Source of the DNA: Verrucomicrobiaceae bacterium UBA1938
GTDB taxonomy: Bacteria; Verrucomicrobiota; Verrucomicrobiia; Verrucomicrobiales; Verrucomicrobiaceae
DNA: 64,000 nt
Assembly: GCA_002336895.1 (NCBI GenBank)
Contig: DDFC01000014.1
Location: 31,203-95,202, forward strand
Direction of reading: 5' to 3'
The translations under genes were made by a program, and so were the position numbers. Position 1 is the stretch's first letter. Each line of letters opens with the position of its first letter. Below, piece after piece: positions 7,316-15,621 of the stretch. The notes beneath the pieces were generated by a model. The model did not search any database and was not told the origin of the DNA. It was given only the letters and a program-made list of their open reading frames with translations.

Positions 7316-8200
7316 TTATGCGGTCTTAAAACGTGACTCCACCACGCTCATCAGACGGTCGAGGACGTAGCCGACGACGCCGATGGTGAGGATGCAGAGA
7401 ATGATGTGGGCGTAGCTGTTGGCATTGTACTGCTGCCAGAGGAAGCCGCCGACGCCCGGGCGGCCGGTGAGCATCTCCACCGCCACGATGACGAGCCAGG
7501 CGATGCCGAGGCTGAGACGGAAACCGGTGAACATGTAGGGCAGCGTGGCTGGCACGAGCACCTTCCACAGCGTGCGGGATTTGGAGAGCTTGAGCACCTT
7601 GGCCACATTCAGGTAGTCCTGCGGCACTGCACGCACACCCACGGCGGTGTTCATGACGGTGGGCCACATGGCGCAGATGGCGATGGTGAAGAGCGCGGCG
7701 GCATCCGAGGCGCCAAAGGTGGTGCGGCCGTCGGAGTTGACGAACTTGACCCCGCTGAAGAGGATCATCCCCAGCGGCAGCCAGGCCAGGGGCGAGACGG
7801 GCCTCAGCACCTGAATGAGCGGGTCAAACGCCTGGGTGAACTTCTTCGAGAGACCAAGGAAGAAGCCGATGGGCGTGCCGATGACGAGGGCGATGAAGTA
7901 GCCCTGCGCCACCAGCACGAGTGACATCCAGGTGAACCGCAATATGCCCTGATCCAGCTCTCCACGTTTGGCAAAGGGCTCGGTGATGTAGAGCCTGCTG
8001 GCCGTCCAGGTCTCCCCGGGCGTGGGCAGGTCCGCCGAGAGGCCTTCGCGTTTGGTGACTTTGATCTTGTCGCCAAATTCATCCACTTTTTCAGTCGTGA
8101 TGGATTTTCCGGCAATCAAATACCAGAAAAGACCACAAACTAATATTGCTGCCACCGGCAAAAGGATGGATTCGAGCTTGAAGCGTTGGATCAGGTGCAT
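7316..8200 (-). CDS. nrtB: nitrate ABC transporter permease NrtB
   Basis: A 294-residue inner-membrane permease of the binding-protein-dependent family. An N-terminal membrane segment (ILLPVAAILVCGLFWYLIAG) is followed by a periplasmic stretch and about five further segments. The ATPase-coupling EAA-like loop reads VLKLSKSRTLWKVLVPATLP. The C-terminal GGFLWQQYNA and YVLDRLMSVVESR are typical of NrtB/SsuC/TauC permeases. It is 26 bp downstream of nrtA and should form the nitrate channel with the two ATPases encoded beyond the inserted cassette. Confidence 0.9.
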   Translation of the reverse strand: MHLIQRFKLESILLPVAAILVCGLFWYLIAGKSITTEKVDEFGDKIKVTKREGLSADLPTPGETWTASRLYITEPFAKRGELDQGILRFTWMSLVLVAQGYFIALVIGTPIGFFLGLSKKFTQAFDPLIQVLRPVSPLAWLPLGMILFSGVKFVNSDGRTTFGASDAAALFTIAICAMWPTVMNTAVGVRAVPQDYLNVAKVLKLSKSRTLWKVLVPATLPYMFTGFRLSLGIAWLVIVAVEMLTGRPGVGGFLWQQYNANSYAHIILCILTIGVVGYVLDRLMSVVESRFKTA

Positions 8201-8226
8201 AATGCGGCTATGCGGTCAGGGGTTTA

Positions 8227-9510
8227 TCAGGCTTTGAGGGTTTTGACCGCGAAGGACGCGGCGTAGGCTTCGAGGTCTGCCTTTGGATCGAAGGTGACGC
8301 CGTCGAAAAGTGTTTCCGGCTTTTCATCGACTCCGCCGTGGGCGTAGCCGATCTCCTTCATGGCCTCTTCGTAGATGTCCGAGCGCATGACCTGCTTGGC
8401 CACGCCCTCGTAATCCGGGGCGGCGTCCACAAAACCCCAGCGGCGGAGCTGGGTGAGCCACCACTTGGCGTACTTGGCCTGGGGGTAGTTGCAGTTGCGG
8501 TCGCTGAAGATCATGTAGTTCGGGTCCTTGAACTTGCGGCCGTCTCCCATGTTGTACTTGCCCTGCAGGCGGCCGAGGATGGCCTCGGGCGGGCAGTTGA
8601 TGTAGGTGGCTGCGCTGACGATGTTTGCCTGCTCCTCGCGGTTTTCCATCTTGTCGAGCCAGACGCTGGCCTCATGCAGCGCCTTGAGCACGGCCTTGAC
8701 GGTCTTGGGATTTTTGGCGGCAAACTCCTCGGTGAAGGCGCAGACTTTTTCAGGGTGGTCTTTCCAGATGCCCTGGGTGGCGATGGAGGTGTAGCCGATC
8801 TCATCGGCGATGGTCTTGGCATTCCAGGGCTCCCCTACGCAGAAGCCGTCCATCTTGCCGACCTTCATGTTGGCCACCATCTGGGGAGGCGGCACAGTAA
8901 TGAGGGAGATGTCCGCACCAGCCCCGGCAGCGTCTCCGGGATTGATGCCTCCGGCGGCGAGGTAATAGCGGATCCACATGGCGTGCGTTCCAGGCGGGAA
9001 GGTCATGGCAAAGGTGAGCGGAGCGCCCTTGGCCTTGGCTTCATCGACGAAAGGTTTCAGCGCCTTGGGATCATCGGCCACCTTGCCTTTGAAGGTGTTG
9101 GAAAGCGTGATGGCCTGGCCGTTGCGATTGACGACCCATGGCACGATCATGGGTTTCTTGGGCGCGCCGCCCAGGCCCATGGTGCTGGCGATGGGCATGC
9201 CGAGGAGCATGTGTGTGGCCTGGATGTCCCCGTTGGTGAGTGAATCGCGAATGGCAGCCCAGCTGGCGCCCTTGCTGACGGTGGAGTTGATGCCGTATTT
9301 TTTGAAGAGGCCCTTTTCATGTGCCACCACGATGCTGGAGCAGTCGGTGAGGGCGATCATGCCGAACTTCAGATCGGTGGTTTCGGGAGCGTCTGAGGCG
9401 TAGGCGGAGCCCACCCAGCCCTGGGGCAGGCCGGAGAAGAGAGCGCCGAGACCGGCGGTGGCGCCGGAGCGGAGAAGGGAACGACGGGTGAGCGGAGATG
9501 CTGGGTTCAT
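8227..9510 (-). CDS. nrtA: nitrate ABC transporter substrate-binding protein NrtA
   Basis: A 427-residue NrtA/CmpA-type solute-binding protein. The N-terminus carries a Tat-type signal (LTRRSLLRSGATAGLGAL) with cleavage likely near SAYA. The mature part begins TDLKFGMIALTDCSSIVVAH, as in nitrate and bicarbonate binding proteins, and contains GNAQAI-like and GEPWNAK segments of the ligand pocket. It should capture nitrate in the periplasm for NrtB. Its start codon overlaps by 4 bp the stop of the signal-less NrtA-like gene upstream, so both are made from one transcript. Confidence 0.9.
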   Translation of the reverse strand: MNPASPLTRRSLLRSGATAGLGALFSGLPQGWVGSAYASDAPETTDLKFGMIALTDCSSIVVAHEKGLFKKYGINSTVSKGASWAAIRDSLTNGDIQATHMLLGMPIASTMGLGGAPKKPMIVPWVVNRNGQAITLSNTFKGKVADDPKALKPFVDEAKAKGAPLTFAMTFPPGTHAMWIRYYLAAGGINPGDAAGAGADISLITVPPPQMVANMKVGKMDGFCVGEPWNAKTIADEIGYTSIATQGIWKDHPEKVCAFTEEFAAKNPKTVKAVLKALHEASVWLDKMENREEQANIVSAATYINCPPEAILGRLQGKYNMGDGRKFKDPNYMIFSDRNCNYPQAKYAKWWLTQLRRWGFVDAAPDYEGVAKQVMRSDIYEEAMKEIGYAHGGVDEKPETLFDGVTFDPKADLEAYAASFAVKTLKA

Positions 9511-10607
9511 GCTGTGAGTTGCTGGGTGCGTTTGCTGGTTTTGTTGCTGGCGGCGGCTTTGGCTTGAGGGAAATCGAGATCTTCATTCCAGGCTTCGCGC
9601 AGGGCGGCTCCGCCTGCGGGGTACTGGGCGCTGGTGATGAGGCCGTGGGCGATGAACTGATCGAGCAGCCAGCGGCCACGCTCTCCCACGGGGGTGTTGG
9701 CATCACGGCGGTGGAAGATGTGAAAGTCGGTGACGTCCACGGACTTTTCCGTGCCGAGGTCCAGCGGGCCGATGAGGGAGCGCTTGAGGATTTTTTCACT
9801 GACGGAGAAGTATCCGCTGCTGGCGAGAATGCGGACGACCTCGGGGCGGTTCTCCCGCTGATCACAGAACTGGCAGGCCTCCTTGAGCGCGCTGATGACG
9901 GCCTGCACCTCCGCCGCATGGGTGGAGACAAACGACTCAGTGGTGAGCAGCACCTTCTCCGGATGCTCCGGCGCGAGCTGCGCGCTGGTGGCGGCGATCC
10001 AGCCGATGCCCTGCTCCACAGCGTAGGAGCTCCAGGGCTCGCCGACACAGTAGCCGTCGATGAGGCCCTCGGCGAGGCTGGAGGTCATCTGGGTGGGCGG
10101 GAGGGCGACGAGGCGCACGTCCTTCTCCACATCGATGCCGGCGGCCTGCAGCCACTGGCGCAGCAGGAAGTAATGGGAGGCGTAGCGGGACACCATGGCA
10201 AAGGTGAAGCGGCGGCTGAAGGAGCTGCGGATGAGCTTCTTGAGGCTGGCGGCATCACGCACGCCGCGGTTCCAGAGGTCGCGGCTGAGGGTGATGGCAT
10301 TGCCATGAAGATTGAAGACAAAGGGCGCCACCACGCGGCAGGGCGGCGAGCTGAGCCCGAGGCGCATGGCCAGGGCCAGACCGGCGATGGCATGCGCGGC
10401 ATCCAGCTGGCCGTAGAGGAGCTTTTCACGGACGGTGGCCCAACCGACCTCGCAGCTGAGCTCCACACGTGCGCCATGCTTGCTGAAGAGGTCCAGGTGT
10501 CTGGCCACCAGAAGGGGGGCGCAATCCACCAGCGGGATGAACCCGATGCGGACCGGCTTGTAAGAGGCGGAGACGGCAGGCTTTTCGATCTTGGAGAGCT
10601 TCGGCAT
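9507..10607 (-). CDS. cytoplasmic NrtA-like / NasS-like nitrate-binding protein
   Basis: About 366 residues from the ATG at 10607 (MPKLSKIEKP). Reading further upstream would run into the divergent regulator gene, so longer starts are unlikely. The fold matches NrtA (VRIGFIPLVDCAPLLVARHL, CVGEPWSSYA) but no signal peptide precedes it, so it should stay in the cytoplasm. Two known roles fit such a protein: NasS, the nitrate sensor that controls the antiterminator NasT, and the regulatory C-terminal domain of cyanobacterial NrtC. No nasT-like gene is visible in the window. Being first in the operon suits a sensor (inference). Confidence 0.8.
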   Translation of the reverse strand: MPKLSKIEKPAVSASYKPVRIGFIPLVDCAPLLVARHLDLFSKHGARVELSCEVGWATVREKLLYGQLDAAHAIAGLALAMRLGLSSPPCRVVAPFVFNLHGNAITLSRDLWNRGVRDAASLKKLIRSSFSRRFTFAMVSRYASHYFLLRQWLQAAGIDVEKDVRLVALPPTQMTSSLAEGLIDGYCVGEPWSSYAVEQGIGWIAATSAQLAPEHPEKVLLTTESFVSTHAAEVQAVISALKEACQFCDQRENRPEVVRILASSGYFSVSEKILKRSLIGPLDLGTEKSVDVTDFHIFHRRDANTPVGERGRWLLDQFIAHGLITSAQYPAGGAALREAWNEDLDFPQAKAAASNKTSKRTQQLTA

Positions 10608-10683
10608 GCCCCATACAACAGCAGCACGAGGACCATCACGCGATATTTCCTGCATAAACAACGCGCAAACTTTTTCAATTGAT

Positions 10684-10702
10684 GTATGAATTCCATTCAT
10701 GG
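10684..10702. promoter_or_regulatory. palindromic operator candidate in the lysR / nitrate operon intergenic region
   Basis: GTATGAATTCCATTCATGG contains the perfect inverted repeat ATGAAT-TCC-ATTCAT and matches 14 of 19 positions of the motif before narK. It overlaps the lysR start codon and lies 77 bp upstream of the minus-strand operon start. On the minus strand TTGAAA followed after 16 bp by TATGCA could be the operon promoter. This is the expected layout of a LysR regulator that represses itself and controls the divergent operon (inference). Confidence 0.5.
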
Positions 10703-11613
10703 ACCAAGCCATCGACACCCGACAGCTCCGCGCCTTTGTGCGTCTGGCGCGCAGCGGCAGCTTCACACAAACAGGCCGCGAACTGCACCTGACACAGAGC
10801 GCCGTGAGCCATGCCATCAAGTCTCTGGAGACGGATCTGGGGAGCAGCCTTTTCCACCGGCAGGGCAAGCGCGTGCACCTCACGCATGCAGGACGTGAAC
10901 TGCTGCCGCATGCGGAGTCCATCCTGCAGTCAATGAGCCATGCGCGCTCCGTCCTCGGCACGCTGGACCAGACGCCACGTGGCAAGCTAAAGATCGGCTG
11001 CACCACGACGGCGGCGCAGTTCATCCTGCCCACCGTGCTGCGTGAGTTCAAAGAATCCTTCCCGCTTTACGACATCAAGGTCACCTGCGGCGAGACACCT
11101 GACACGATCGACAGGCTGGTGAACAACGAAGTGGATCTGGCCGTAAGCCTGAAGCCGCTGGATGTGTCCCGCCTGAACTGCCACGTCATCTTTGATGACG
11201 AGCTGGAATTTCTCGTCTCTCCGCTGCACCGCTGGGCGCATGAGCGGCCGAAGCTCAAGGATGCGATGAACGAGACCTTCATCGTGGCAAGCCGCAACAG
11301 CCTGAACTTCTCCATGGTGCAGGAGTACTTCCTGAAGAACGGCGTGCGGCTGAATTCATTCATCGAGCTGGGCAGCTCCGAGGCCACGGTGGAGCTGGCC
11401 AAGCTGGGCATCGGCGTGGCGATCGCCGCGCGCTGGATCGCCCGCACAGAGATCGACGCAGGGCAGCTGATCGCGCTGCCGCTGCCGAAGTCGAAGCTGA
11501 AGCGCCGCTGGATCGTCTCAACTCTCAAGAGCCGCCCGCTGAACCTGCCGGAGCGCACCTTCATCGGCCTGTGCGAGGAGGTGGGGCGGCGCATGGGAGA
11601 CGGAAAGCCCTGA
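10699..11613 (+). CDS. LysR-family transcriptional regulator of the nitrate operon
   Basis: A 304-residue LysR regulator. The N-terminal winged helix reads DTRQLRAFVRLARSGSFTQT with AVSHAIKSLETDLGSSLFHR as recognition helix region. The effector domain follows from about residue 92 (KLKIGCTTTAAQFILPTVLR). It is transcribed away from the nitrate genes across a 91-bp gap. Related regulators such as NtcB, Cbl and CysB control nitrogen or sulfur assimilation, so a nitrate or nitrogen signal is the likely effector (inference). Its 3' end overlaps the convergent gene at 11518 by 96 bp. Confidence 0.9.
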   Translation: MDQAIDTRQLRAFVRLARSGSFTQTGRELHLTQSAVSHAIKSLETDLGSSLFHRQGKRVHLTHAGRELLPHAESILQSMSHARSVLGTLDQTPRGKLKIGCTTTAAQFILPTVLREFKESFPLYDIKVTCGETPDTIDRLVNNEVDLAVSLKPLDVSRLNCHVIFDDELEFLVSPLHRWAHERPKLKDAMNETFIVASRNSLNFSMVQEYFLKNGVRLNSFIELGSSEATVELAKLGIGVAIAARWIARTEIDAGQLIALPLPKSKLKRRWIVSTLKSRPLNLPERTFIGLCEEVGRRMGDGKP

Positions 11614-12480
11614 GAGAGTGAGGCAGGCTGACTGCAGCCTGCGCCGCAGCTCCACAGCCTGCTGCGCCAGGGCGCGCTGCTCGCGCTCATACTGCGCACG
11701 GCCTTCAGGCGTCTCGATTTTAAGTGCCTCGTAGCCGAGCGCGGCGAGATCATACGGGCTGGCGCGCATGTCGAGATCCCGCCCGCGCATGGCCAGCGCA
11801 AAGCATTCGCCGATGAGGTCGGAGCCGGTCCAGGGCCAGAGCTTGGAGGACCATTTGTACAAATCCATGTTGGCGTGCAGGCAGGCGCCCTGCTCCATGT
11901 CCGGGCGGGTGTCGAGCGTGGGGTTCAATACATTGAGCGGACGCGCCGCCGGCGTGAAGAAGCGGTAGGCATCGTAGTGGGAGCAGCAGACGGGCAGCGA
12001 CTGCACAAAGGCGGCGAGCTCATCCGGCGGCAGGCGCAGCTCATAGCCCTGGTGCCGCACCTCCTCCGCGCTCTGGCGGTACACCATGGCCCACTCGTGC
12101 AGGCCGTAGCAGGAGAAGCGCCCTGCCCTGCCGAGGATGCGCGTGCAGAGCGTGGCCACCCAGGAGGCAAAGTCCGCCTCTCTCGGGGTGAAGCGGCATG
12201 TATCGAGATGGAGCAGCCCGCTGGCGTGCATAAAGCGGCCGCTTTGCAGCCACGGGCAGGCTTCGAGATCAGCACTCGTGACTTCCAGACTCACGCCTGC
12301 GGGCGGCACCCACTGCTTGAGCCTTGACGGGGCAAAGCTGTAGTAGGTGAAGAGGAAATCATGCACGGGGTGCTTGGCGCCGCGGCTGCGGCGGTCCACA
12401 AAGGCGTCTGCCAGCGCATCCACACGCGCTGCATGGGCCTGCATGCGCGCGCGCCACTGCTCCCTGCCCCAGATGATCAT
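11518..12480 (-). CDS. conserved hypothetical protein (family sometimes annotated 3-methyladenine DNA glycosylase)
   Basis: About 320 residues from the ATG at 12480, which overlaps the mgtE stop by 4 bp. The N-terminal stretch ARVDALADAFVDRRSRGAKH followed by PVHDFLFTYYSFAPSRLKQW matches from memory a family common in actinobacteria that often bears a glycosylase name without evidence known to me. Histidine-, tryptophan- and cysteine-rich segments in the middle (FSCYGLHEWAMVY, CCSHYDAYRFF) could form an active or metal site. The final 32 codons are antisense to the end of the lysR gene. I would not assign an enzymatic function. Confidence 0.7.
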   Translation of the reverse strand: MIIWGREQWRARMQAHAARVDALADAFVDRRSRGAKHPVHDFLFTYYSFAPSRLKQWVPPAGVSLEVTSADLEACPWLQSGRFMHASGLLHLDTCRFTPREADFASWVATLCTRILGRAGRFSCYGLHEWAMVYRQSAEEVRHQGYELRLPPDELAAFVQSLPVCCSHYDAYRFFTPAARPLNVLNPTLDTRPDMEQGACLHANMDLYKWSSKLWPWTGSDLIGECFALAMRGRDLDMRASPYDLAALGYEALKIETPEGRAQYEREQRALAQQAVELRRRLQSACLTLSGLSVSHAPPHLLAQADEGALRQVQRAALES

Positions 12481-13679
12481 GGCACGAGCAGCGTGGCCAG
12501 GCCAAGGAATGTGCCCATGCTGATGACATCCGTGGCGGTGGTGAGGAAGATGCTGGAGGCGGTGGCGGGGTCTGCGCCGAGCTTTCGCAGCAGCAGCGGG
12601 ATGAGCGCGCCGCTGAGGCCGCTGACCACGCAGCTGGCGGTCATGGCCAGCCACACCACACCGGCCAGCGTGAGTGCGTGGGGATTGGCATTGTAGCGTG
12701 CATAGGCCCACATGCCGATGCCTGCGGAGATACCCACCAGCATGCCATTGAGCAGGCCGAGCAGCCCCTCCTTGAGCACGAGCTGGCGCTCCTCTCCGGG
12801 CTTCAGGTCTCCGAGCGTCATGCCACGCAGCGCCACGGCCAGGGCCTGGCAGCCGGTGTTTCCAGACTGGCCCGCCAGCACGGGTAGAAAGACGGCCAGC
12901 AGCACCATGCGGTCCAGCGTGCCCTGAAACACGCCCACCACGGCGGCGGCGACGAAGCAGGTGACGAGATTGATCTGCAGCCAGGGGTGCCGGAAGCGCA
13001 GGCTGCGCAGCAGCGGGGTGGAGAGGCGCTCCTCCTTTTCCACACCGACCATGGAGCCGACCTGCGCGCTGATCTCGATGGCACGCGCCTCAAAGAGCGC
13101 CTGCCCGCGCACGAGGCCGAGCAGGATGCCGCCCTGATCACACACGGGATAGACGGGGTAGTGCTTGTTCACGACGACGCGCATGGCCTCGGTGAGCTCC
13201 ATGGCCGGGTCCAGGGTGAAGGGCTCCCGGATCATGATGTCCTCCAGCCGCGCCTCCGGTGCGGCGAGCATGAGATCACGCATGACGAGGAGTCCTTTGA
13301 GATGGCCGGCTTCGTCGGTGATGTAGCCGTAGGTGACGAAGGCCTTTTTGCTGAGGCTGCGCACCTCCTCGATGGTGTCCCGAGCGGTGGCGTCCGGGCG
13401 GAAGACGGCCACGGGTGCCTCCATGAGCCAGCCGACGCTGTCCTCAGGGTACTCGCGGTTTTTCTCCCACTGGCGGGCCTTCTGCTCAGGTACAAAGGTG
13501 AGGGCGGCTGTGCGCGGCTGCTCCTGCATCTCCTCCAGCACCTGCTGGGCCACCATGGGGTTGAGCTGCTGCAGCACGCGGGCTGCGTCCTCTCCGGAGG
13601 CCTGCTCCAGCAGGTCTGCGGCATCGTGGGCTCCGCTCTGGGAGACGGCGTCTAGCAGGGATTCAGAGGACGATTTCAT
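12477..13679 (-). CDS. mgtE: magnesium transporter MgtE
   Basis: About 400 residues from the ATG at 13679 (MKSSSESLL); a longer reading from 13778 would overlap the divergent rhomboid start. Order of parts: an MgtE N domain (DAADLLEQASGEDAARVLQQ), two CBS domains (SVGWLMEAPVAVFRPDATAR and IMIREPFTLDPAMEL), then five membrane segments with the selectivity-filter region LPVLAGQSGNTGCQALAVAL. MgtE is a homodimeric Mg channel gated by cytoplasmic Mg bound between its N and CBS domains. The N domain, about 80-90 residues, is on the short side for the family. Confidence 0.92.
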   Translation of the reverse strand: MKSSSESLLDAVSQSGAHDAADLLEQASGEDAARVLQQLNPMVAQQVLEEMQEQPRTAALTFVPEQKARQWEKNREYPEDSVGWLMEAPVAVFRPDATARDTIEEVRSLSKKAFVTYGYITDEAGHLKGLLVMRDLMLAAPEARLEDIMIREPFTLDPAMELTEAMRVVVNKHYPVYPVCDQGGILLGLVRGQALFEARAIEISAQVGSMVGVEKEERLSTPLLRSLRFRHPWLQINLVTCFVAAAVVGVFQGTLDRMVLLAVFLPVLAGQSGNTGCQALAVALRGMTLGDLKPGEERQLVLKEGLLGLLNGMLVGISAGIGMWAYARYNANPHALTLAGVVWLAMTASCVVSGLSGALIPLLLRKLGADPATASSIFLTTATDVISMGTFLGLATLLVP

Positions 13680-13776
13680 ACTGCACTCGGGCAGCGTAAC
13701 AGCTCGGTGCGGGCTTGTCATCGCGAACGCGAAAAAAACCTCGCGCAGCTGGCGTGCAGAAGGCACATTGGCGGGC

Positions 13777-14769
13777 ATGTCCCTGTATGACCGTGACTAC
13801 ATGCGTGAAGAAGCCCCCGGCTCCGAGAGAGCAGCAGCCCCGGGGCTGACCGCGTTTCATGTGATCCTGGGCATCAATGTGGCGGTGTTTGTACTGCAGT
13901 ATGTGTTTGAGACCGGCTGGATGCTGGACCCGGCGTCTGGAGCCGCCATGCCGATGGGCGGCGTGAGCCTGGACGAGCTGGCGCGTGGCAATGTGTGGAC
14001 GCTCTTCAGCTACATGTTTGTGCACGGCGGCGTGGGCCACTTCATGCTGAACATGATGCTGCTGTGGTTTGCCGGGCGCGGGGTGCAGCAGCTCTTTGGC
14101 AGCTTTCACTTTGCCCTGATCTACCTGTTTTCCGGCATCGCGGGAGCGGCGGCGGAGATGGCGGTGAACTGGCTGGCACAGGGAGACACCAGCACGACGC
14201 TGATCGGTGCCTCGGCCTCAGACTTTGGCCTGCTGATGGCGCTGGCGGTGCGGCAGCCGGGGGAGAAGATCACGGCCTTCATCTATTTCATCATCCCCAT
14301 CCAGCTGCGGCTGTGGACACTGGCCAAGGGGCTCTTCATCCTGCAGCTGGCGTTTGGCCTGGCGAGCGTGCTCTTCCATGTGCTGCCGGAGGGCATGAAG
14401 ATCGCCTACTTTGCGCACCTGGGCGGCGCGGCACTTGGGTGGTTTTACGCACGCAGCCTGGGCTACGGCAGCCGCCCCATGACGTATGCCAGCCACTGGC
14501 AGCCGATGCAGTACCAGCAGCAGCAGAGAAAGCCCGCCATGGCGCACTCAGCCGCCTCCCGGCCGGCCTCCGAGCTGGACGTGGACACCGTGCCGCTGCC
14601 ACGCCGCCGCGCGCAGAAAACCGTGGAGGAGCTGATGGAGGAGGATGTGAACCCGCTGCTGGACAAGATGAACCGCCACGGAAAGGACAGCCTGACGCCG
14701 GATGAGCAGCGCAAGCTGGAACAAACCAGCAATGAGCTGAAGCGCCGCCTGCAGTCCGGCGAGGACTGA
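13777..14769 (+). CDS. rhomboid-family intramembrane serine protease
   Basis: About 330 residues from ATG 13777. Membrane segments carry rhomboid landmarks: VHGGVGHFMLNMMLLWFAGR after the first helices, LFSGIAGAAAEMAV, the serine motif GASASDFGLLMAL (the usual GASG is GASA) and a final AHLGGAALGWFYAR supplying the histidine. Serine and histidine of the catalytic dyad are therefore present. After the last helix comes a long hydrophilic tail with a charged helical end (KTVEELMEEDVNPLLDKMNR). Substrates are unknown. The start codon is 98 bp from the divergent mgtE start. Confidence 0.85.
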   Translation: MSLYDRDYMREEAPGSERAAAPGLTAFHVILGINVAVFVLQYVFETGWMLDPASGAAMPMGGVSLDELARGNVWTLFSYMFVHGGVGHFMLNMMLLWFAGRGVQQLFGSFHFALIYLFSGIAGAAAEMAVNWLAQGDTSTTLIGASASDFGLLMALAVRQPGEKITAFIYFIIPIQLRLWTLAKGLFILQLAFGLASVLFHVLPEGMKIAYFAHLGGAALGWFYARSLGYGSRPMTYASHWQPMQYQQQQRKPAMAHSAASRPASELDVDTVPLPRRRAQKTVEELMEEDVNPLLDKMNRHGKDSLTPDEQRKLEQTSNELKRRLQSGED

Positions 14770-14802
14770 CCCCCGTGCTTACTGACGCCCAGCCAAAGTG
14801 CC

Positions 14803-14976
14803 ATGCTGACCTCGCGCTCCACACGCATTGCCGCCATTCTGCTGCTGGCGCTGCTTTTTGGCTGGATGGTGCGGGCCAGGCGGAAAGATGGCGCGCATCC
14901 CCTGCCCTCCGCACCCGCGCCCCCGCCTGCTGCTGTGAGGGAGGAGCCTGCGCAGAGCGTGCTGAACAACGAGTAG
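14803..14976 (+). CDS. small single-pass membrane protein, 57 residues
   Basis: An ATG at 14803 opens a 58-codon frame ending at the TAG at 14976. One hydrophobic helix (IAAILLLALLFGWMV) is followed by a positive cluster (RARRKD) and a proline/alanine-rich tail ending EEPAQSVLNNE. The layout is that of a small inner-membrane or signal-anchored protein. It follows the rhomboid gene by 33 bp and precedes the adenosyltransferase gene by 73 bp. I recognise no family; a rhomboid substrate or accessory is only a guess from position. Confidence 0.4.
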   Translation: MLTSRSTRIAAILLLALLFGWMVRARRKDGAHPLPSAPAPPPAAVREEPAQSVLNNE

Positions 14977-15049
14977 GCGCGCATCTTCACGCATCCCGGA
15001 CGCTGCGTCATTCGTCATCCTGATTCCCTCCCATTTCATTTTTCCCACC

Positions 15050-15601
15050 ATGTCCATCGCCACACGCAAAGGAGACCAGGGCCAGACCGATCTGCTGTTC
15101 GGCTGCCGCCTGGCCAAGTCCCACCCCCGGGTACACGCGCTGGGCGCGGTGGATGAACTGAACGCCGCCCTAGGGCCGCTGCGCATCGCCGCGCTGCGCA
15201 CGGAGACACTGGAGATCGTGCCGCAGGTGCAGCGCTGGCTCATCGAGCTGATGGGTGAGCTGGCCACACCTCCCGGCGAAGAGAGCCGCTACATAGCTGC
15301 ACACCCCGAGCACATCTCCACCAAGCATGTGATGTGGCTGGATGAGTGGGTGGCCAGGCTGGAAGCGGGCGGCGCGCTGAAATTCAAAGGCTGGGCCCTG
15401 CCTGGAGAAGCGGGTGTGATGAGCGGCGCGTATGCCGACCTGGCCCGCGTGGCCTGCCGCCGTGCCGAGCGCAGCGTGATCGACCTGCAAGGCACATCCG
15501 ATGAGGTGCCGAATGCGGAGCTGATCCGCTTTTTAAACCGCCTCTCCGACGTGCTGTGGCTGCTAGCGCGATGGGAGGAGCAGAGCGCGACGATGGAGTA
15601 G
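15050..15601 (+). CDS. PduO-type ATP:cob(I)alamin adenosyltransferase
   Basis: 183 residues, normal for the family, all helical. The N-terminal ATP site reads TRKGDQGQTDLLFG, the middle has VDELNAALGPLR, and the C-terminal signature is ARVACRRAERSV followed by LIRFLNRLSDVLWLLARWEE. The enzyme transfers the adenosyl group of ATP to cob(I)alamin, making coenzyme B12 for adenosylcobalamin-dependent enzymes; it acts as a cytoplasmic trimer. No other cobalamin genes are nearby, so it may serve salvage. The 3' end is 20 bp from the convergent SDR gene. Confidence 0.92.
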   Translation: MSIATRKGDQGQTDLLFGCRLAKSHPRVHALGAVDELNAALGPLRIAALRTETLEIVPQVQRWLIELMGELATPPGEESRYIAAHPEHISTKHVMWLDEWVARLEAGGALKFKGWALPGEAGVMSGAYADLARVACRRAERSVIDLQGTSDEVPNAELIRFLNRLSDVLWLLARWEEQSATME

Positions 15602-15621
15602 CAGCCCGTGCGCGCGGGGCT

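Noticed and set aside
12481..12711. Upstream extension of the hypothetical gene at 11518-12480
   Set aside because: It overlaps mgtE coding sequence in antisense-free same-strand frame and is a His/Arg/Pro-rich shadow; the ATG at 12480 with ATGA coupling is preferred.
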